Assembly (NCBI RefSeq): GCF_020740795.1
Contig: NC_067294.1
Span: 1,612,001 to 1,676,000, forward strand
Direction of reading: 5' to 3'
Length of the DNA stretch: 64,000 bases
From: Apus apus
Lineage: Eukaryota; Chordata; Aves; Apodiformes; Apodidae
Shown here: positions 53,201 to 62,966 of the stretch, piece after piece
Layout: each line of letters starts with the position of its first letter
How positions within the stretch are numbered: position 1 is the stretch's first letter
Notes under the pieces: model-generated
What the model was told of the DNA's origin: nothing
Seen by the model: only the letters and a program-made list of their open reading frames with translations
Database searches by the model: none
Made by a program: the position numbers and the translations under genes

Positions 53201-55916
53201 TCTGCCTTTACTTAACCCGGAGCAACAACACAGACTGGGGGGAAGAAGCTGCACCCTTCCAGGACCCCCCAGCAGACAGCAAAGCATCCCAGCAACACAT
53301 CTCTGCACTGCTGCAGCTACTGAAGGGTCTGGGGAGAAATTGTTTTCCATGGTAGCTTAGCAAAGAGTAGATACACAACCTATTAATGCCTAAATTTTTT
53401 TTCAAGCCCTACACAAATGAATTTGTGTTTTATAAGTAGCCAGCCAGCCTCTGGCACCCAGAGCTGAACGCGGGTGGCTTTTGGATGCTGTGAATCCCAA
53501 GCAGCAACCTATACATTCCCAACCTAACCAAGTCCAGGAAGGCTGCTGGTAGAGCCCAAACACCTTGTGGCTCCTCAGCCCCCTGGGCCACAGAAGTGGG
53601 GTGCTGCACACCCACATCCCTGGGGCAGCCCAGCACACCCGGAGCCTGTCGGCATCCCGGGCTCCCAGCGGGATGCGGGAGTCCCGGAGTCTGGTCCCGC
53701 CTCCCGCCTCCATTGCTGCTTCTCAAAATATGTTTGTAATTTCATGGCATTTTAATATAAAACAAAATATAAAAAGCACTCGGGAGGGAAGCAGAAGTCA
53801 GCCAAAAGCCTCAACAATTAGAGGCTCCCTCCCCACTACAGCGACCTGGTCCAGGCAAGGGGACTGGGGGTTCTGCAGGGACAGGGAGCCCCCAGCCCCC
53901 TTTGCCCAAGTTTCAAGCTGGGAAGATCTCGTTTACTGGTTAGACAGTTACAGAATTAAATAAAAGTGAACATGGCACCACCCCAGCCACACTCAGTCCT
54001 GTACAAAGACACAGGGTTGCATGGACCCACCACCAAGCAAAGCACTAGCTCACTGGGGAGCCCTTCAGCAGCCCCCTCCTGCACCCCCCTGGCCAGGAGC
54101 TGGAGCAGAAGCTAACTCTCTCTCAATTTTAACACCTTCAGGTATTATTTGCCAAGCCAGTGAGGTCTTTTCTTGTGTTAAGAGACTAGACCCCAAGCAG
54201 AGCACCCTACAACCACACATTCCCAGTGAGTTGTTTATCACCCTCTGGAGCAGCACATGGGAGCATCCTCTTCTCTTCAGCAAGAGCAAATAGAAAAAAG
54301 GATCTGATTGAAAGGGCTGCCACCCTCAGTAACACAAAATAACAGCCCACAACTACTGCTTGTAGTCCTTGTAATCCAAAGCAAGATTGGCTTGATGAGA
54401 ATCGTCCTCACATCTCCCAGGTTTGCCGAAACAAACAAGGAATTTGGCAAGCCACCTGTCTAGGCAAAAGCAGGCTTTGTTCTTTCTTGTTTAATGTTGA
54501 ACCAAACTTTTTTTTCAAAGGAAGAGGAAAACAGGCTCCCTCCGCTGAATGAAGATGTTCATCCTCGCAACAGGAACATTTTTACAGTCGCCGAGAGGCG
54601 TTCTTGTGTTTTGCTGTGATACATCCCACAGGAGTGGGGAGGAGGAGGGCTTCCCTGTGCCCAAAAGCCTGAAAGACACCCCCACGGGATGCCTGCCCCA
54701 GCACGGCCAAGCCCCACTGCTGCTGCTCCCCACATCACCCCAGCCTCTCCCAGTCTTGGTGTTCCCCCCTCTCCACCCCTCTCCTGCTACTCCTCCGGGA
54801 AAGCCCTTGGTAAGGGACAGTCCAAAGGAAAGACAGAGACATCAAGCCCAGTAACAGCCACGTTTGAACTCAAACACAAACCAAGCCTCTTTAAAACATG
54901 CCCTCTTCCACACCTCTTTCTTTAAAACTCAGGGTATGTGTTTTACCTTTTCTATCACAGCTTTGGCAGATGAATGAAAAGGCAGCAAACAGTTCTTTCC
55001 GCCCCCCACCCCCTTTTTTTTTTTCCCCAAAAGTTACGGCTCCTTTCAAAGCCTTTCAACACTCCCTGTGTTTGTTCCAAGTGCCCCAGCAGCAGCTGGG
55101 CAACACTGCCCAAGCTCCCCACACCTCGGGAGCACAGGGCATCTTCAGGTGTCCAGCCCTTCCCCTGGGCAGCCCGACGGCAACAGAAACCCCAGTGCCC
55201 CTGGGAACCTGCCCAGCTCAGGCTCAGCACCCCATCCTGCCCGGGGATGGTTTGTTTCCACACACACCCCTGCACAAAGCCCATTTCAAGCTAGCCACGC
55301 TGTCTTAGCAAAGAAGTTTCCAGAATACATCTTTGCGAGGTTAAATACAAGTGTGAGTGCACTTACACGGTAATTACTACCAGCCCACAGGGACCCCGTA
55401 ACACAGCAGAGAAAAGTTCTTGCTGACTTTACTCGTGAAAAACCCCAACAGCCTGTGAACTCAGTCCAGGGCATGAGTCCAAGCCCTCTGTAGCTCTGAG
55501 TACTGAAAAACTTTGAAAGCTGATCTTTATGAATTAACATTACGGGGGGAAAAAAAAGCAAAAAGCAAAAAAAAAAAAAAGCAAGCACGGAGCCTGAAAG
55601 CTGCTCTGCCTTAAACCAGAGAAGAGCAGCTGAAACACCACTGCGCTCAGGGGGAAATGCTTACTTGGGTTTGTATAGAATAATATAGATTTAAACCCAG
55701 CCTGAACGCTGCTGCCCGCCGGCCCCGGGTACCAGAGCCCCGGGTACCAGAGCCCGGCCCCATCCCCGCCGCCCATCACCTGCCTCTGGTCCCCCCCGCT
55801 CCGCTCCCCTCGCTCCGGCTCACCCTGGAGATGGTCAAAGGGGCGCTGAAGTCCTTCCCGCCCACCAAACGAAAACCCCAGGGCGAAGGACCACGCAGGA
55901 CCAGCGAGTGGGACAT
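17023..55916 (-). CDS. PDLIM4: PDLIM4 (RIL) PDZ and LIM domain protein 4, complete
   Basis: PDLIM4 is an ALP/Enigma-family adaptor that binds alpha-actinin and actin structures through its PDZ domain and other partners through one LIM domain (family knowledge). The join is complement(17023..17227, 18604..18724, 21449..21606, 23935..24095, 33485..33569, 42281..42432, 55824..55916). It gives 975 bp, 324 residues, in unbroken phase; human is about 330. The PDZ domain covers residues 1-82, with the ligand-loop motif PWGF at 12-15. A low-complexity linker covers about 110-165, with an HHH run at 134-136. The ALP-family motif [15 protein letters not shown] lies at about 201-215. The LIM domain spans 249-299, with zinc ligands C249, C252, H269, C272, C275, C278, C296 and H299. 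The C-terminus [17 protein letters not shown] is typical of the family. All splice sites are GT/AG and no disabling change is seen. Confidence 0.97.
18003..18463 (-). mobile_element. CR1 LINE fragment (5'-truncated), PDLIM4 intron 6
   Basis: The plus strand starts aatcatagaatcccagactg and continues 'ggtttgggttggaagggac', which is the reverse complement of the CR1 3' terminus. The body text (caaccctctaccac, cctgcccttcaacacc, ctggagccccttcaggcactgg, ctccaggctgaacacccc) is typical avian CR1. The element's sense strand is minus, the same as PDLIM4. The 5' end is truncated, and the exact boundary near 18463 is uncertain. Confidence 0.92.
18464..18522. repeat. 21-bp tandem repeat, about 2.8 copies
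   Basis: The unit ggtcctctgctataaattca(a) repeats at 18464, 18485 and 18506, with copies essentially identical. It lies at the truncated end of the intron 6 CR1, about 80 bp from the exon 6 donor. On the minus strand it would read as repeats of FIAEDLE, but no gene is implied. Confidence 0.95.
18604..18724 (-). CDS. PDLIM4: PDLIM4 coding exon 6 (residues 217-257, start of LIM)
   Basis: The acceptor TTGGCAG is followed by 121 bp that complete G217 and read [20 protein letters not shown], then [20 protein letters not shown]. The last valine codon is split before the donor GTGAGT. It supplies the first two zinc ligands, C249 and C252. A tandem repeat and a sense CR1 lie about 80 and 140 bp past the donor. 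Confidence 0.95.
18725..21448 (-). other. PDLIM4 intron 5
   Basis: This 2.7-kb intron contains an antisense CR1 3' fragment (19428-19533) and a pyrimidine/A-rich stretch near 18.76-18.82 kb next to the exon 6 acceptor. No exon or RNA gene is recognised. Confidence 0.85.
19428..19533 (+). mobile_element. CR1 LINE 3' fragment, PDLIM4 intron 5
   Basis: The stretch reads 'catggtttagtggtggacct', 'ggcagtgctggg', 'ggttgggcttgatgacatta', 'ttccaaccaaaacgattctg', 'tgattctatgac', which is the 3' end of a CR1 subfamily with its terminal motif. It is plus-oriented and so antisense to PDLIM4. It is strongly 5'-truncated. Confidence 0.88.
21449..21606 (-). CDS. PDLIM4: PDLIM4 coding exon 5 (residues 164-217, ALP-family motif)
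   Basis: The acceptor TTAAAAACAG is followed by 158 bp that complete S164 and read [20 protein letters not shown], then [20 protein letters not shown] and [12 protein letters not shown]. The final G is split before the donor GTAAGG. It carries the conserved motif before the LIM domain that is shared by ALP-type PDLIM proteins. Confidence 0.95.
21607..23934 (-). other. PDLIM4 intron 4
   Basis: This 2.3-kb intron contains poly-A runs at about 21.92 and 22.62-22.64 kb. I see no transposon, exon or RNA gene that I can name. Confidence 0.8.
23935..24095 (-). CDS. PDLIM4: PDLIM4 coding exon 4 (residues 111-164, linker)
   Basis: The acceptor TCTTCCAG is followed by 161 bp reading [20 protein letters not shown], then an HHH run, a serine-rich stretch (GSSGSES) and [15 protein letters not shown]; the donor is GTAGCA. 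It is the disordered linker and the least conserved part of the protein. The shared PAQ(L/M)S(G/T)LH core supports orthology. Confidence 0.92.
24096..33484 (-). other. PDLIM4 intron 3
   Basis: This 9.4-kb intron holds a degenerate (ggtttaatctgttt)n repeat at about 25090-25155 and a CpG-enriched patch at about 30.72-31.08 kb. Most of the sequence is unremarkable, and no CR1 copy was recognised. Confidence 0.8.
25090..25155. repeat. Degenerate tandem repeat (ggtttaatctgttt)n
   Basis: Five or so imperfect copies of tggtttaatctgttt(t) lie head to tail in PDLIM4 intron 3. Confidence 0.85.
33485..33569 (-). CDS. PDLIM4: PDLIM4 coding exon 3 (residues 82-110)
   Basis: The acceptor CATTGCAG is followed by 85 bp that complete R82 and read [20 protein letters not shown] then ISVEPEAQ; the donor is GTAGGG. 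It is the segment after the PDZ domain, and resembles mammalian PDLIM4 (KAQAHRIHIDPE) at the same place. Confidence 0.93.
35021..35193 (+). mobile_element. CR1 LINE 3' fragment, PDLIM4 intron 2
   Basis: The stretch runs from 'tggcccaggttgcccaggga' through 'gaagggcaggttggatgggg', 'cttggagcagcctggtctgg' and 'tggaactggaggagctttaa' to 'cccttccaacccaagccatt' and 'ctatgat', which is the canonical CR1 3' region and terminus. It is plus-oriented, antisense to PDLIM4. Confidence 0.93.
40904..41270 (-). mobile_element. CR1 LINE fragment, PDLIM4 intron 2
   Basis: It begins tcatagaatcacggaatggt and continues with the reverse complement of the CR1 3' end (ggaaaggaccttaaagatca, ttgctccaagccccatccaa, ctggagccccttcaggcact). 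The sense strand is minus, as for PDLIM4. Similarity fades after 41270. Confidence 0.93.
42281..42432 (-). CDS. PDLIM4: PDLIM4 coding exon 2 (residues 32-82)
   Basis: After the acceptor CCACCTAG the exon reads [20 protein letters not shown] and continues through [20 protein letters not shown] to LLLSVN plus two bases of R82; the donor is GTAGGT. It is the C-terminal two thirds of the PDZ domain. The length is 152 bp. Confidence 0.95.
47377..47410. repeat. Exact 17-bp tandem duplication
   Basis: The unit ctgtgagaccagccagg occurs twice in direct succession, at 47377-47393 and 47394-47410, in PDLIM4 intron 1. Confidence 0.95.
47872..47974 (-). mobile_element. CR1 LINE 3' fragment (short), PDLIM4 intron 1
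   Basis: The stretch reads 'tatagaatcatagaatggtt', 'tgggttggaagggacattga', 'agatcatctagatcca', then 'cagggacacctcccaccaga' and 'ccaggttgctc'. This is about 100 bp of CR1 3' end in minus orientation, sharply truncated. Confidence 0.93.
49820..49856. repeat. Short inverted repeat (hairpin)
   Basis: The left arm cttcaagtaaccc and right arm gggtttacttgaag pair with a single-base bulge around a 10-base spacer. Outer flanks do not extend the stem convincingly. Confidence 0.7.
55723..55752. repeat. Exact 15-bp tandem duplication beside PDLIM4 exon 1
   Basis: The unit ccccgggtaccagag occurs twice in direct succession, at 55723-55737 and 55738-55752, at the 5' end of PDLIM4 intron 1 inside the CpG island. 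Confidence 0.95.
55824..55916 (-). CDS. PDLIM4: PDLIM4 coding exon 1 (residues 1-31)
   Basis: The ATG at 55916-55914 begins [20 protein letters not shown]. It has G at -3 and T at +4. The exon ends at R31 before the donor GTGAGC. It encodes the N-terminal strand and carboxylate-binding loop of the PDZ domain. The frame stays open upstream to another ATG at 56183, but homology supports this start. Confidence 0.95.
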
Positions 55917-55996
55917 GGCAGCGGCGGTGGGGCTCTCCCTGCCCGGCTCCGGCTCCCGCTCCCGCTCCAGCCAATTCGCGCTGCTCCGAATCGCCC

Positions 55997-56059
55997 GGAC
56001 GGGTCGGTCCCGTCTCCCCGCCCCTTCCCGCCCCCCGGGGAGGCGGGACCGACCCGTCC
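55997..56059. repeat. Long GC-rich inverted repeat at the PDLIM4 promoter
   Basis: The left arm 55997-56020 (ggacgggtcggtcccgtctc then cccg) and right arm 56036-56059 (cggggaggcgggaccgaccc then gtcc) are reverse complements at 23 of 24 positions, around a 15-base C-rich spacer. It lies about 80-145 bp upstream of the PDLIM4 ATG. Confidence 0.95.
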
Positions 56060-58077
56060 CGCTTGTGCTCGCGGGGAGGTTTAGCACATATTTGCTCCGG
56101 GACGTCGGTACCGGCGGGTTTCGGGGAGGCTGCTCGCAGTGGTAAAATGTAGCGTGTGCATCTGATGGGGTCCGAGCCTCCACTTACTGCGCCCTTCGTC
56201 CTCGGGAGGGGAAGGAAAACGATGTGACAGTTTGTAGTCACGACTGTTGCAGTCGCCACAAGCAGTAGGTTGAAGGCTAAATAAATAATTTGCAAGGAAA
56301 TCATCAGATTGGTTTTAAAGCAGTTTGGGAATCCTGCACCGTTGCTCCTTGGCCGAAATAAAAATTTCTGAGGAAATGATGGGGTTGGGTGTAAAGCAGT
56401 TAGGGGATCACTTGAGCAAAGCCCCCTGGCATTGCTGTGGCTTTGCAGGGTCTGTGGGGCAGCAGCAGGAACCAGGGAGCATCCCTGCTTCCCAGTGGTA
56501 CAGCTGGAATCAGTCGCTGCTGGGGCACCCAGGAGGTGTCTGTGCTGCTGAGGGTGTTCCATGTGATGGCTTGTGGGATGGGGGGCAGCATGGGTGCTCA
56601 GCATCTCCCCTGAAAACTGAGAGCAAAACTCAGAGTGCTTGGCCTTGGGAAAGCTCCCTCTCTTCCTGGAAAGGGCTGGGCCGGAATATCCCACTTCAAA
56701 AAAGGACCTAACAAAGGATTAGTTGTTTGCAAAGCCCAGTTTCATCAAGCACCTTCTTGCTGCCCAGTTTCTGTGCATTTTATTTCTGTACTACTTGCTG
56801 AGGGGTCTTTTTGCATGTGCTTGTGATGCAGGAAGGTCTGTGTGACTGCCCCACTGCCATGCCCGTGTTATCCAGGAGGCTTTGGTCCAGGGCAGGGGGG
56901 GAGCTGAGACACTGAAACACCCTCCCGAGCTGTGCTGCAGCCTTGTGATTCAGCAGTGTGAATACAGTGAGTGTACAGAGCTACAGACCCCAAGCACAAT
57001 GAGCTGTGTTTGCTTTGCTGGAAAGGTGCCTCTGGAGGAGCCGTTCAGCTGCAGCTGGTACCAGCGGAGCTTTCACCATCCTCTTTGTTCCACTCCAGCC
57101 CGTGCCTCCACCGAGGGAGGCTCCAAGAGCTGACTTTTGTCTGTGCAACGGGTGATGAATCATACCTCCTCATTCCTGCATGATATCACCCGGCCTGCAG
57201 AAGGCTGGGAGGAGGCTGGCCTGAGCCTTCCTTGCTTCTCTTAGAAAACCCACCCAGCCAAGCACCACGACGTGCCTTGCAGGGGGCTGGGGGCAGTTTC
57301 TGTCCCACCTCCATTGCTGGCTGTTGGGCAACCAGGAGCCCTTCCCTGAAGGACTGAGTTACAGACATTTGCAGTGGCACCTCCTTCCTCTTAGGAGAGA
57401 AAAGAAAAAAAAACACCCCTTTCTTTAAAAGAAACAAAGTTTGCTGGAAAGAGCAATGCTAAAAACAGAGAAAAGGAGAAAAGCAGAGAGAAAAAAAAAA
57501 AAAGGAGCCTGCAGCTCTGTGGAGTCAAACATTTTCCACTGGCATTTATCGGGGCTTCATTACTGGGTGGCTTCTAAATTGCAGCCAGGCTGTCAGGGAC
57601 AGGCTCTGCTGCACAGCAAAGCAAGGGGGTTTTCAGATCCACTGGCAGAAGAAACAGATGATCAAAACACAGAAATCCCCACTATTAAAGTATGCATTTC
57701 AAAAGCTGTTGGGAAAGCTGCTGGCTCTGAGGCTCTTTCTCTTCAAGGCCTTTTGAATGCCCAGCCTCAGCTGCCCCTCCTAACTTAGAGCTTGTTGAAA
57801 ATTTTACCCGGGTAAAATACAATTAAAATGAGCCAAATTGGTATAAACTTGTGGCTGTGCTTTTTCCAGAATACATTAAACTGAGCTGGAGTAGAGGCAG
57901 TTTTACTCTGAATGAGAGTATCTGCAGTTGAATTACTCCTGATGGAAAGCATCCACATGTAGAGCAGTCCTCAGATGTCAGAACTGCATCAGGAATTAAT
58001 TTGGCACCCTTCTATCACAGATGGATGGTTTTCCCCAGGAGTTGGGGAATTAGAACATTAGCTCCAGAACTCCACAT

Positions 58078-58672
58078 TACATCCAATACATCCTGGGGTG
58101 CATTAGAAAGGGTGTGGTTAGTAGGTCAAAGGAGGGTCTCCTCCCCCTCTGTTCTGCCTTGGTGAGGCTGCATCTGGAATATTGTGTCCAGTTCTGGGCC
58201 CCTCAGTTCAAGAAAAACAGGGAACTGCTTGAAAGAGTCCAGGGCAGAGCCACAAAGACGATGAAGGGAGTGGAACATCTCCCTGATGAGGAAAGGCTGA
58301 GGGAGCTGGGTCTCTTTAGCTTGGAGAAGAGGAGACTGAGGGGTGACCTCATCAGTGTTTACAAATATGTTAAGGGCAGTGTCAGGAGAACGGAGCCAGG
58401 CTTTGTTCAGTGATGTCCAGTGATAGGACAAGGGGCAATGTGTGCAAACTGGAGCATAGGAGGTTCCATGTGAATATCAGAAAATAATTCTTTGCTGTGA
58501 GAGTGACAGAGCCCTGGGACAGGCTGCCCAGAGAGGTTCTCTAGAGACATTCAAACCCACCTGGACATGTTCCTGTGTGATGAGCTCTAGGTGACCCTGC
58601 TCTGGCAGGGGGGTTGGACTGGATGATCTTTGAGGTCCCTTCCAGCCCTTAAGATCCTGTGATTCTGTATGA
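58078..58672 (+). mobile_element. CR1 LINE, 3' end including C-terminal reverse-transcriptase ORF remnant
   Basis: This is the longest transposon copy in the window. Bases 58114-58413 still translate in one frame as the C-terminal part of the CR1 ORF2 protein (for example [39 protein letters not shown]). The CR1 3' UTR follows (gggacaggctgcccagagag, ttggactggatgatctttga, cccttccagccc) and a terminal gattctgtatgatt. It is plus-oriented. It is truncated at its 5' end, so it cannot be autonomous. The usual 'gttgtggagtctccttctctggag' segment appears shortened near 58540 to 'gttctctagag'. Confidence 0.95.
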
Positions 58673-61600
58673 TTTCACAGATGCCTAATTTTCCCCCAGC
58701 TGCTCACACACTTCTTCACATATGCTTCTTTGGGCAAAGCCAATACAATTTTGCATTGCAGAGGACCCAGTCATACTCCAAATTCAATCAGCCAAAGCAG
58801 GCTCATCACTTTCTCTGTTTGTCTTTGATAACTTGAGAATTTTTAAATGACATTGTAAGTCATTTCCAAAAACTAATTGGGGTTCTACTTTTGACTGAGA
58901 CACCAAAAGAACCAACAGGAGGTGGCTGAGCCTTGCTGTGGGAGAAGCCTCATGCCCAGCTGAACCATGGTATTTCCAACATGCTCATTCTTCAGCCGGG
59001 TGCTGAAACCCTCCAGCAGGCTCTAGCAAAGGCCACACGTTGTTCAAAGGAGAGGTCAAGCATGTTCATGAATTCAATCTCATCACTCCATTCACTTTAT
59101 CTTTCCCCCTCAATATTTTCCTCAGTGTTCGTTTCCAGTATTTTTCCACCCCAGAGTCTTATCACCTCTTTGTTTCTTGTTTGAATATTCCATGCTGGCT
59201 CTCCTTTGTGGCTGGTGACACTCTCAGTTTCCTCCCTTTGTTATCACAGAGGACTGGGTAAACTACGGATATTCAGCTTCGTGTCCCATTTTGAATGAGC
59301 ATTCAGGTTTTCCATTTGCCACCCTCCCAATGTCTAGCAGAGGTCCTGTGCTTATCTGGGAGGCCTGATAATGACACACCCCCCCCCCCCATGCTGTTTT
59401 TTAACATCTGCCCACAGGATTTCAAGCATCATCATGGCTTGATAGCTCTTCTCCAGGTCAGGAGGTTTTCTTCCTCTGTGAATTGCCTTCTTGTGGATTC
59501 CTTTTGTTTCTCCTTAGACCCATTTCAGGAGGCTGAACTTAGCCATGAGCCCTCTATAGCTGCAGGCTGGAAGTAGAAATGAGATCCTGTGATATTTTCA
59601 CATCAGTGAAAGGTTTAAGGGTGATAAGTTGATGTATGGGTTGTTGTGAACATGTTTTTCCTGTGCTTTCTTTCTTAGTAGGATAGAAGTTACTCATTCA
59701 GAAATTGCTTGATGGACAGAATTAGATTTTCAATCAGCAATAAATTGCTGTCCTCTTTGCACTGTCCCCAGGCCCTTTGTGGAGGGTTTTATTTTTAGAC
59801 TGTGAACAAAATACCTGATAAAAAACCTTGTAAGTTCAATAACTGACCACTTTTGTAGGAGAGGCCTGCAAAAGGCTTGCTAAGATAAAGCTGCATCGTT
59901 TTTCAGAGTTCATGGTAGAACTCAGCTTGCACAAGATCTTTTTCTTTCAGTGGAGCTGCTGTTGGAAATATTTTAAACTGAAGTATGTATGTGTTTCATA
60001 GGATGCACTTTGTAATCCATAAAAACATCCATGCATCATTTTTAAATGAAGGCGGGAATCTCAGGTAGTTCCTTGGCTGCAGAGTGGAACAATAATGCCT
60101 CTTTAGATCATTTGAGAACAGTTTATTACAGACATTTGAAATTTAAAAGTAGCTTTAAGCACCAAACTGGATGTTACCTCGTGGGCTGGGTTTCAGAGTT
60201 GGGGATCTGTGGTTGAAATTGATTTGTTGTGAATAGTCAGTTGCATGTTCTCAGGCTGGTTGTTCCTCTTAGTATGTGTGATTGGGAATGGTCCCTGAAA
60301 GGGATGCTGATCACATGAATTCCAAAGTCTCGTGGGAGTGAAGACTCCAAGCAATGTTTCATGGCATTTGTGCAGTTTGCCCTCCCTGCAGCCAGCCTTT
60401 CTGTGTATATCCTCTTTTCCTTTCTTACATTCATCTTGACAGTTTCATCTTAAGTTCCTTTTCCATTGCCTAAATGAACCCATTCTGGTGCATTCCTAAC
60501 CCGGTGGGACTCATGTACAACAGATTCTTAAGGGTTTCAGTTTATTTTTTTACTTAATAGTTAAGAAATCCAAAATAGCAAAAAAAAAACCCCAAACCCC
60601 AACATCCTGTGAAAATAGTTAATTTGGAAACACATTGTTTGGATTAAGTCCAGGCAAATCTCAACCCTACGGCAGATTTAACTGCAGGTTTCCAAAGGGT
60701 TGCTTCATTTCTAGGCTTTGCGGGATCTTTCAGATCTGGGTTATTATTTTGGCTTTTGAAAGTTCCTTGGCAGATGCCCAAGTGTTGGGAACTGTCATTC
60801 TGAATTCTAGTTAATTCATTTGTTTGTCTAAATGATTTCTAAAAAGTTTATCTCCTGGATCTAAGCGTCCCATGGAGCAAAACCCAGCTGCGATAGAAAC
60901 CATTAGGATAATGAAAGAAATCTCACTGGCCCAGAAGAATTTCTTCTGCTGGAATGGCCTTTGGGCAGAGCAGGCTCCTGCCTCCCAAGGAGTTCTGGCT
61001 TTGTAGGATTGTGACAGAGAAAACTGTGTGCAAGGAGCTGCTCTGTGCAAGGTCATGTCTTGGATTCCCTTCAACACCACGCAGCAGGTTCATGGTGAGG
61101 ACCAAGGTAAATGCTTTTTCTTTGTAAAATGTGTGCAGAGGGTAAAAAGCAGCAGGGACTCTGTTCTGGCAGATATAATGAGACAATTTTTACACGTCAC
61201 CCTAATCCTTGCTCATCAGACCAGTCATGTACCAGGACTTCACACGCTGGGGTTTTGCAACCCGCCACACAGCTTGGATAAATCCCCACGGCACAGACGC
61301 TGCAGACTAAACAGGAGATAAGAGCTGGTGGATGAGTCTCCTGAAGGAACACGGGGAAGGAACGGCACAGCGAGGTCGGCTCCTGCCGGAGCACAGCTCC
61401 AGCCTGTCCTTGATAACAGGCAACTTCAAGAAAGGCTGTGGAGAAGGACAGGGCAGCCACTCACACAAAGCTCACGCCATGTTCCATCCTACTGTTTACA
61501 AACAAAACACAGTCTTTTTATATTCCCTGCTTCCTATCAGCTTTGCTGAAAAACGAGTTGGCTCCGTGTTCACCCCGTTCCCAGTCCCACTTTCCATCTC

Positions 61601-62966
61601 AGGCAGCCAAACAAAAGAGATGAGCAAGTGCCTGTTAGCTCAGCTCTAACCTCACTCCAACTTCTCATCCCCAGACTGAGACTAACCCGATGACGAGCCA
61701 GGACACGCAGCGGGCAGGCGGGGACGTTGCCACCACTGGGGCTGTGACCTGCCCAGCCACCACCAGCAGGCACACCAGGGGAGATGCTCAGCTCCTTTTC
61801 ATCCCCCCCATGAGGCTGCAAGCCCAGAATATGTTGACCAGATGCAAGGAGCTGGTCTGTTTGCTTTGGGGGTGTGTGACTGATGGCTTCAGCTGCTGCC
61901 CTGGCAGCGAGGGGGGATTAACCCCCGCTCTTCCTCTCCATGACCTGTAACCTCTCTGCCCAGCAATGTGACTGATGGGCAGCAGTTGAGAAAAGAAGAA
62001 GAAATACTGGCACCATATTGTGAGCAGAAGATGAGATTACAAGTGATCTGCTTTTTCTGTAAAGCTAATTGTTCCTATTATGGGATTAAACTGTCTGATT
62101 CCCTGTCAGAAACGGTGCCTGGAAGAACAAAGTCAAAACCTCTGGTACACTGTGAGTCACTTCACAGAGCAGCTAAACACTGGGCTTTTGTGTTTTATTC
62201 CTTGTGAAATCATGACAGATGTCAGCTGTTGGTATATTCTGCAAACAAATTTGGTGCATTCTTAGTATCATTATTTCATACAGCAGAAGCCAAGCAATTG
62301 TACCTCCTCAGCAGAGCTGAAATCTTCAGGATTTCAGCATTTATCCCCCTACCTCTTGACTCCGCGGATAGCGGTGCTTCCTTTTTTGGGTGTTGTACAG
62401 CTCCAGAATGCAGACAACTGGAGAAAATTAAGCTGAATGTTCTCAATTTATGCAGGTCAAGGAAAGTTTGCCTTTTATCATTCAGAGATAAGTCCAGCAA
62501 ACTAACTCTTTTGGAAAGGCTGAGTTCCACAGATGCCGGTATTAAGCCTCAGTAATCACACAGGTTTCTGTAGGTGGGTTCCACTGAAGCTTCCCTGTCC
62601 ATTTCAGAATGTCCCAGAGCCTCGGAGGGACAGAGGGACAAAGAGTACATACACAAAAAAAGAAGGGATAAGCCTTGTGATGTCTTATGGCATGTGCCAG
62701 AACTCATTTAGGCCAGGTCATCAGGGCTGTCTCGCCCTGTGCTCAGGAGTTCAGGCTGTGCTGAGAGCACCGACATGCTGCCCAGGGAGAATCCAGAGCA
62801 GGCAGGGGAAAGGCTGCCCTCTGCAACGTGTCCTCCATCAGGGCAGGGACAAAGTGGAGCTGATGAAATCACCTAGGGCATGAGAACAGGACGCAAGGCT
62901 CAGCGCTTAGCATAGGTGCTTTCTGCCTCCACTCAGGCTGTTCTTCCAGGACTTTCGCAGAAGTTC

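Larger units (their letters stand above)
42433..55823 (-). other. PDLIM4 intron 1
   Basis: This 13.4-kb first intron contains a short sense CR1 3' fragment (47872-47974), a 17-bp direct tandem (47377-47410), a short hairpin (49820-49856), an AT-rich block at about 49.4-51.4 kb, and a 15-bp tandem at 55723-55752 beside exon 1. No further exon was recognised. Confidence 0.82.
55690..56120 (-). promoter_or_regulatory. PDLIM4 CpG island, promoter and 5' UTR
   Basis: CpG is dense from the start of intron 1 through exon 1 to about 200 bp upstream of the ATG. The island includes a CCAAT element at 55971-55975 (plus strand; ATTGG on the gene strand, about 55 bp upstream of the ATG), GC boxes (ccgcccc) at about 56019-56035, and a CT-rich hexamer-like run (ctccggctcccgctcc) at about 55947-55968. 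No TATA box was seen. The transcription start is not determinable from sequence. Confidence 0.7.

Noticed and set aside
55540..56694. A 384-codon minus-strand frame across PDLIM4 exon 1.
   Set aside because: It is in a different frame from PDLIM4, driven by the CpG island, and ends in a poly-A derived FFFFF run. There is no homology.
58114..58413. A 99-codon plus-strand frame that looks protein-like.
   Set aside because: It is the C-terminal ORF2 remnant of a truncated CR1 retrotransposon, so it is reported as a mobile element and not as a host gene.
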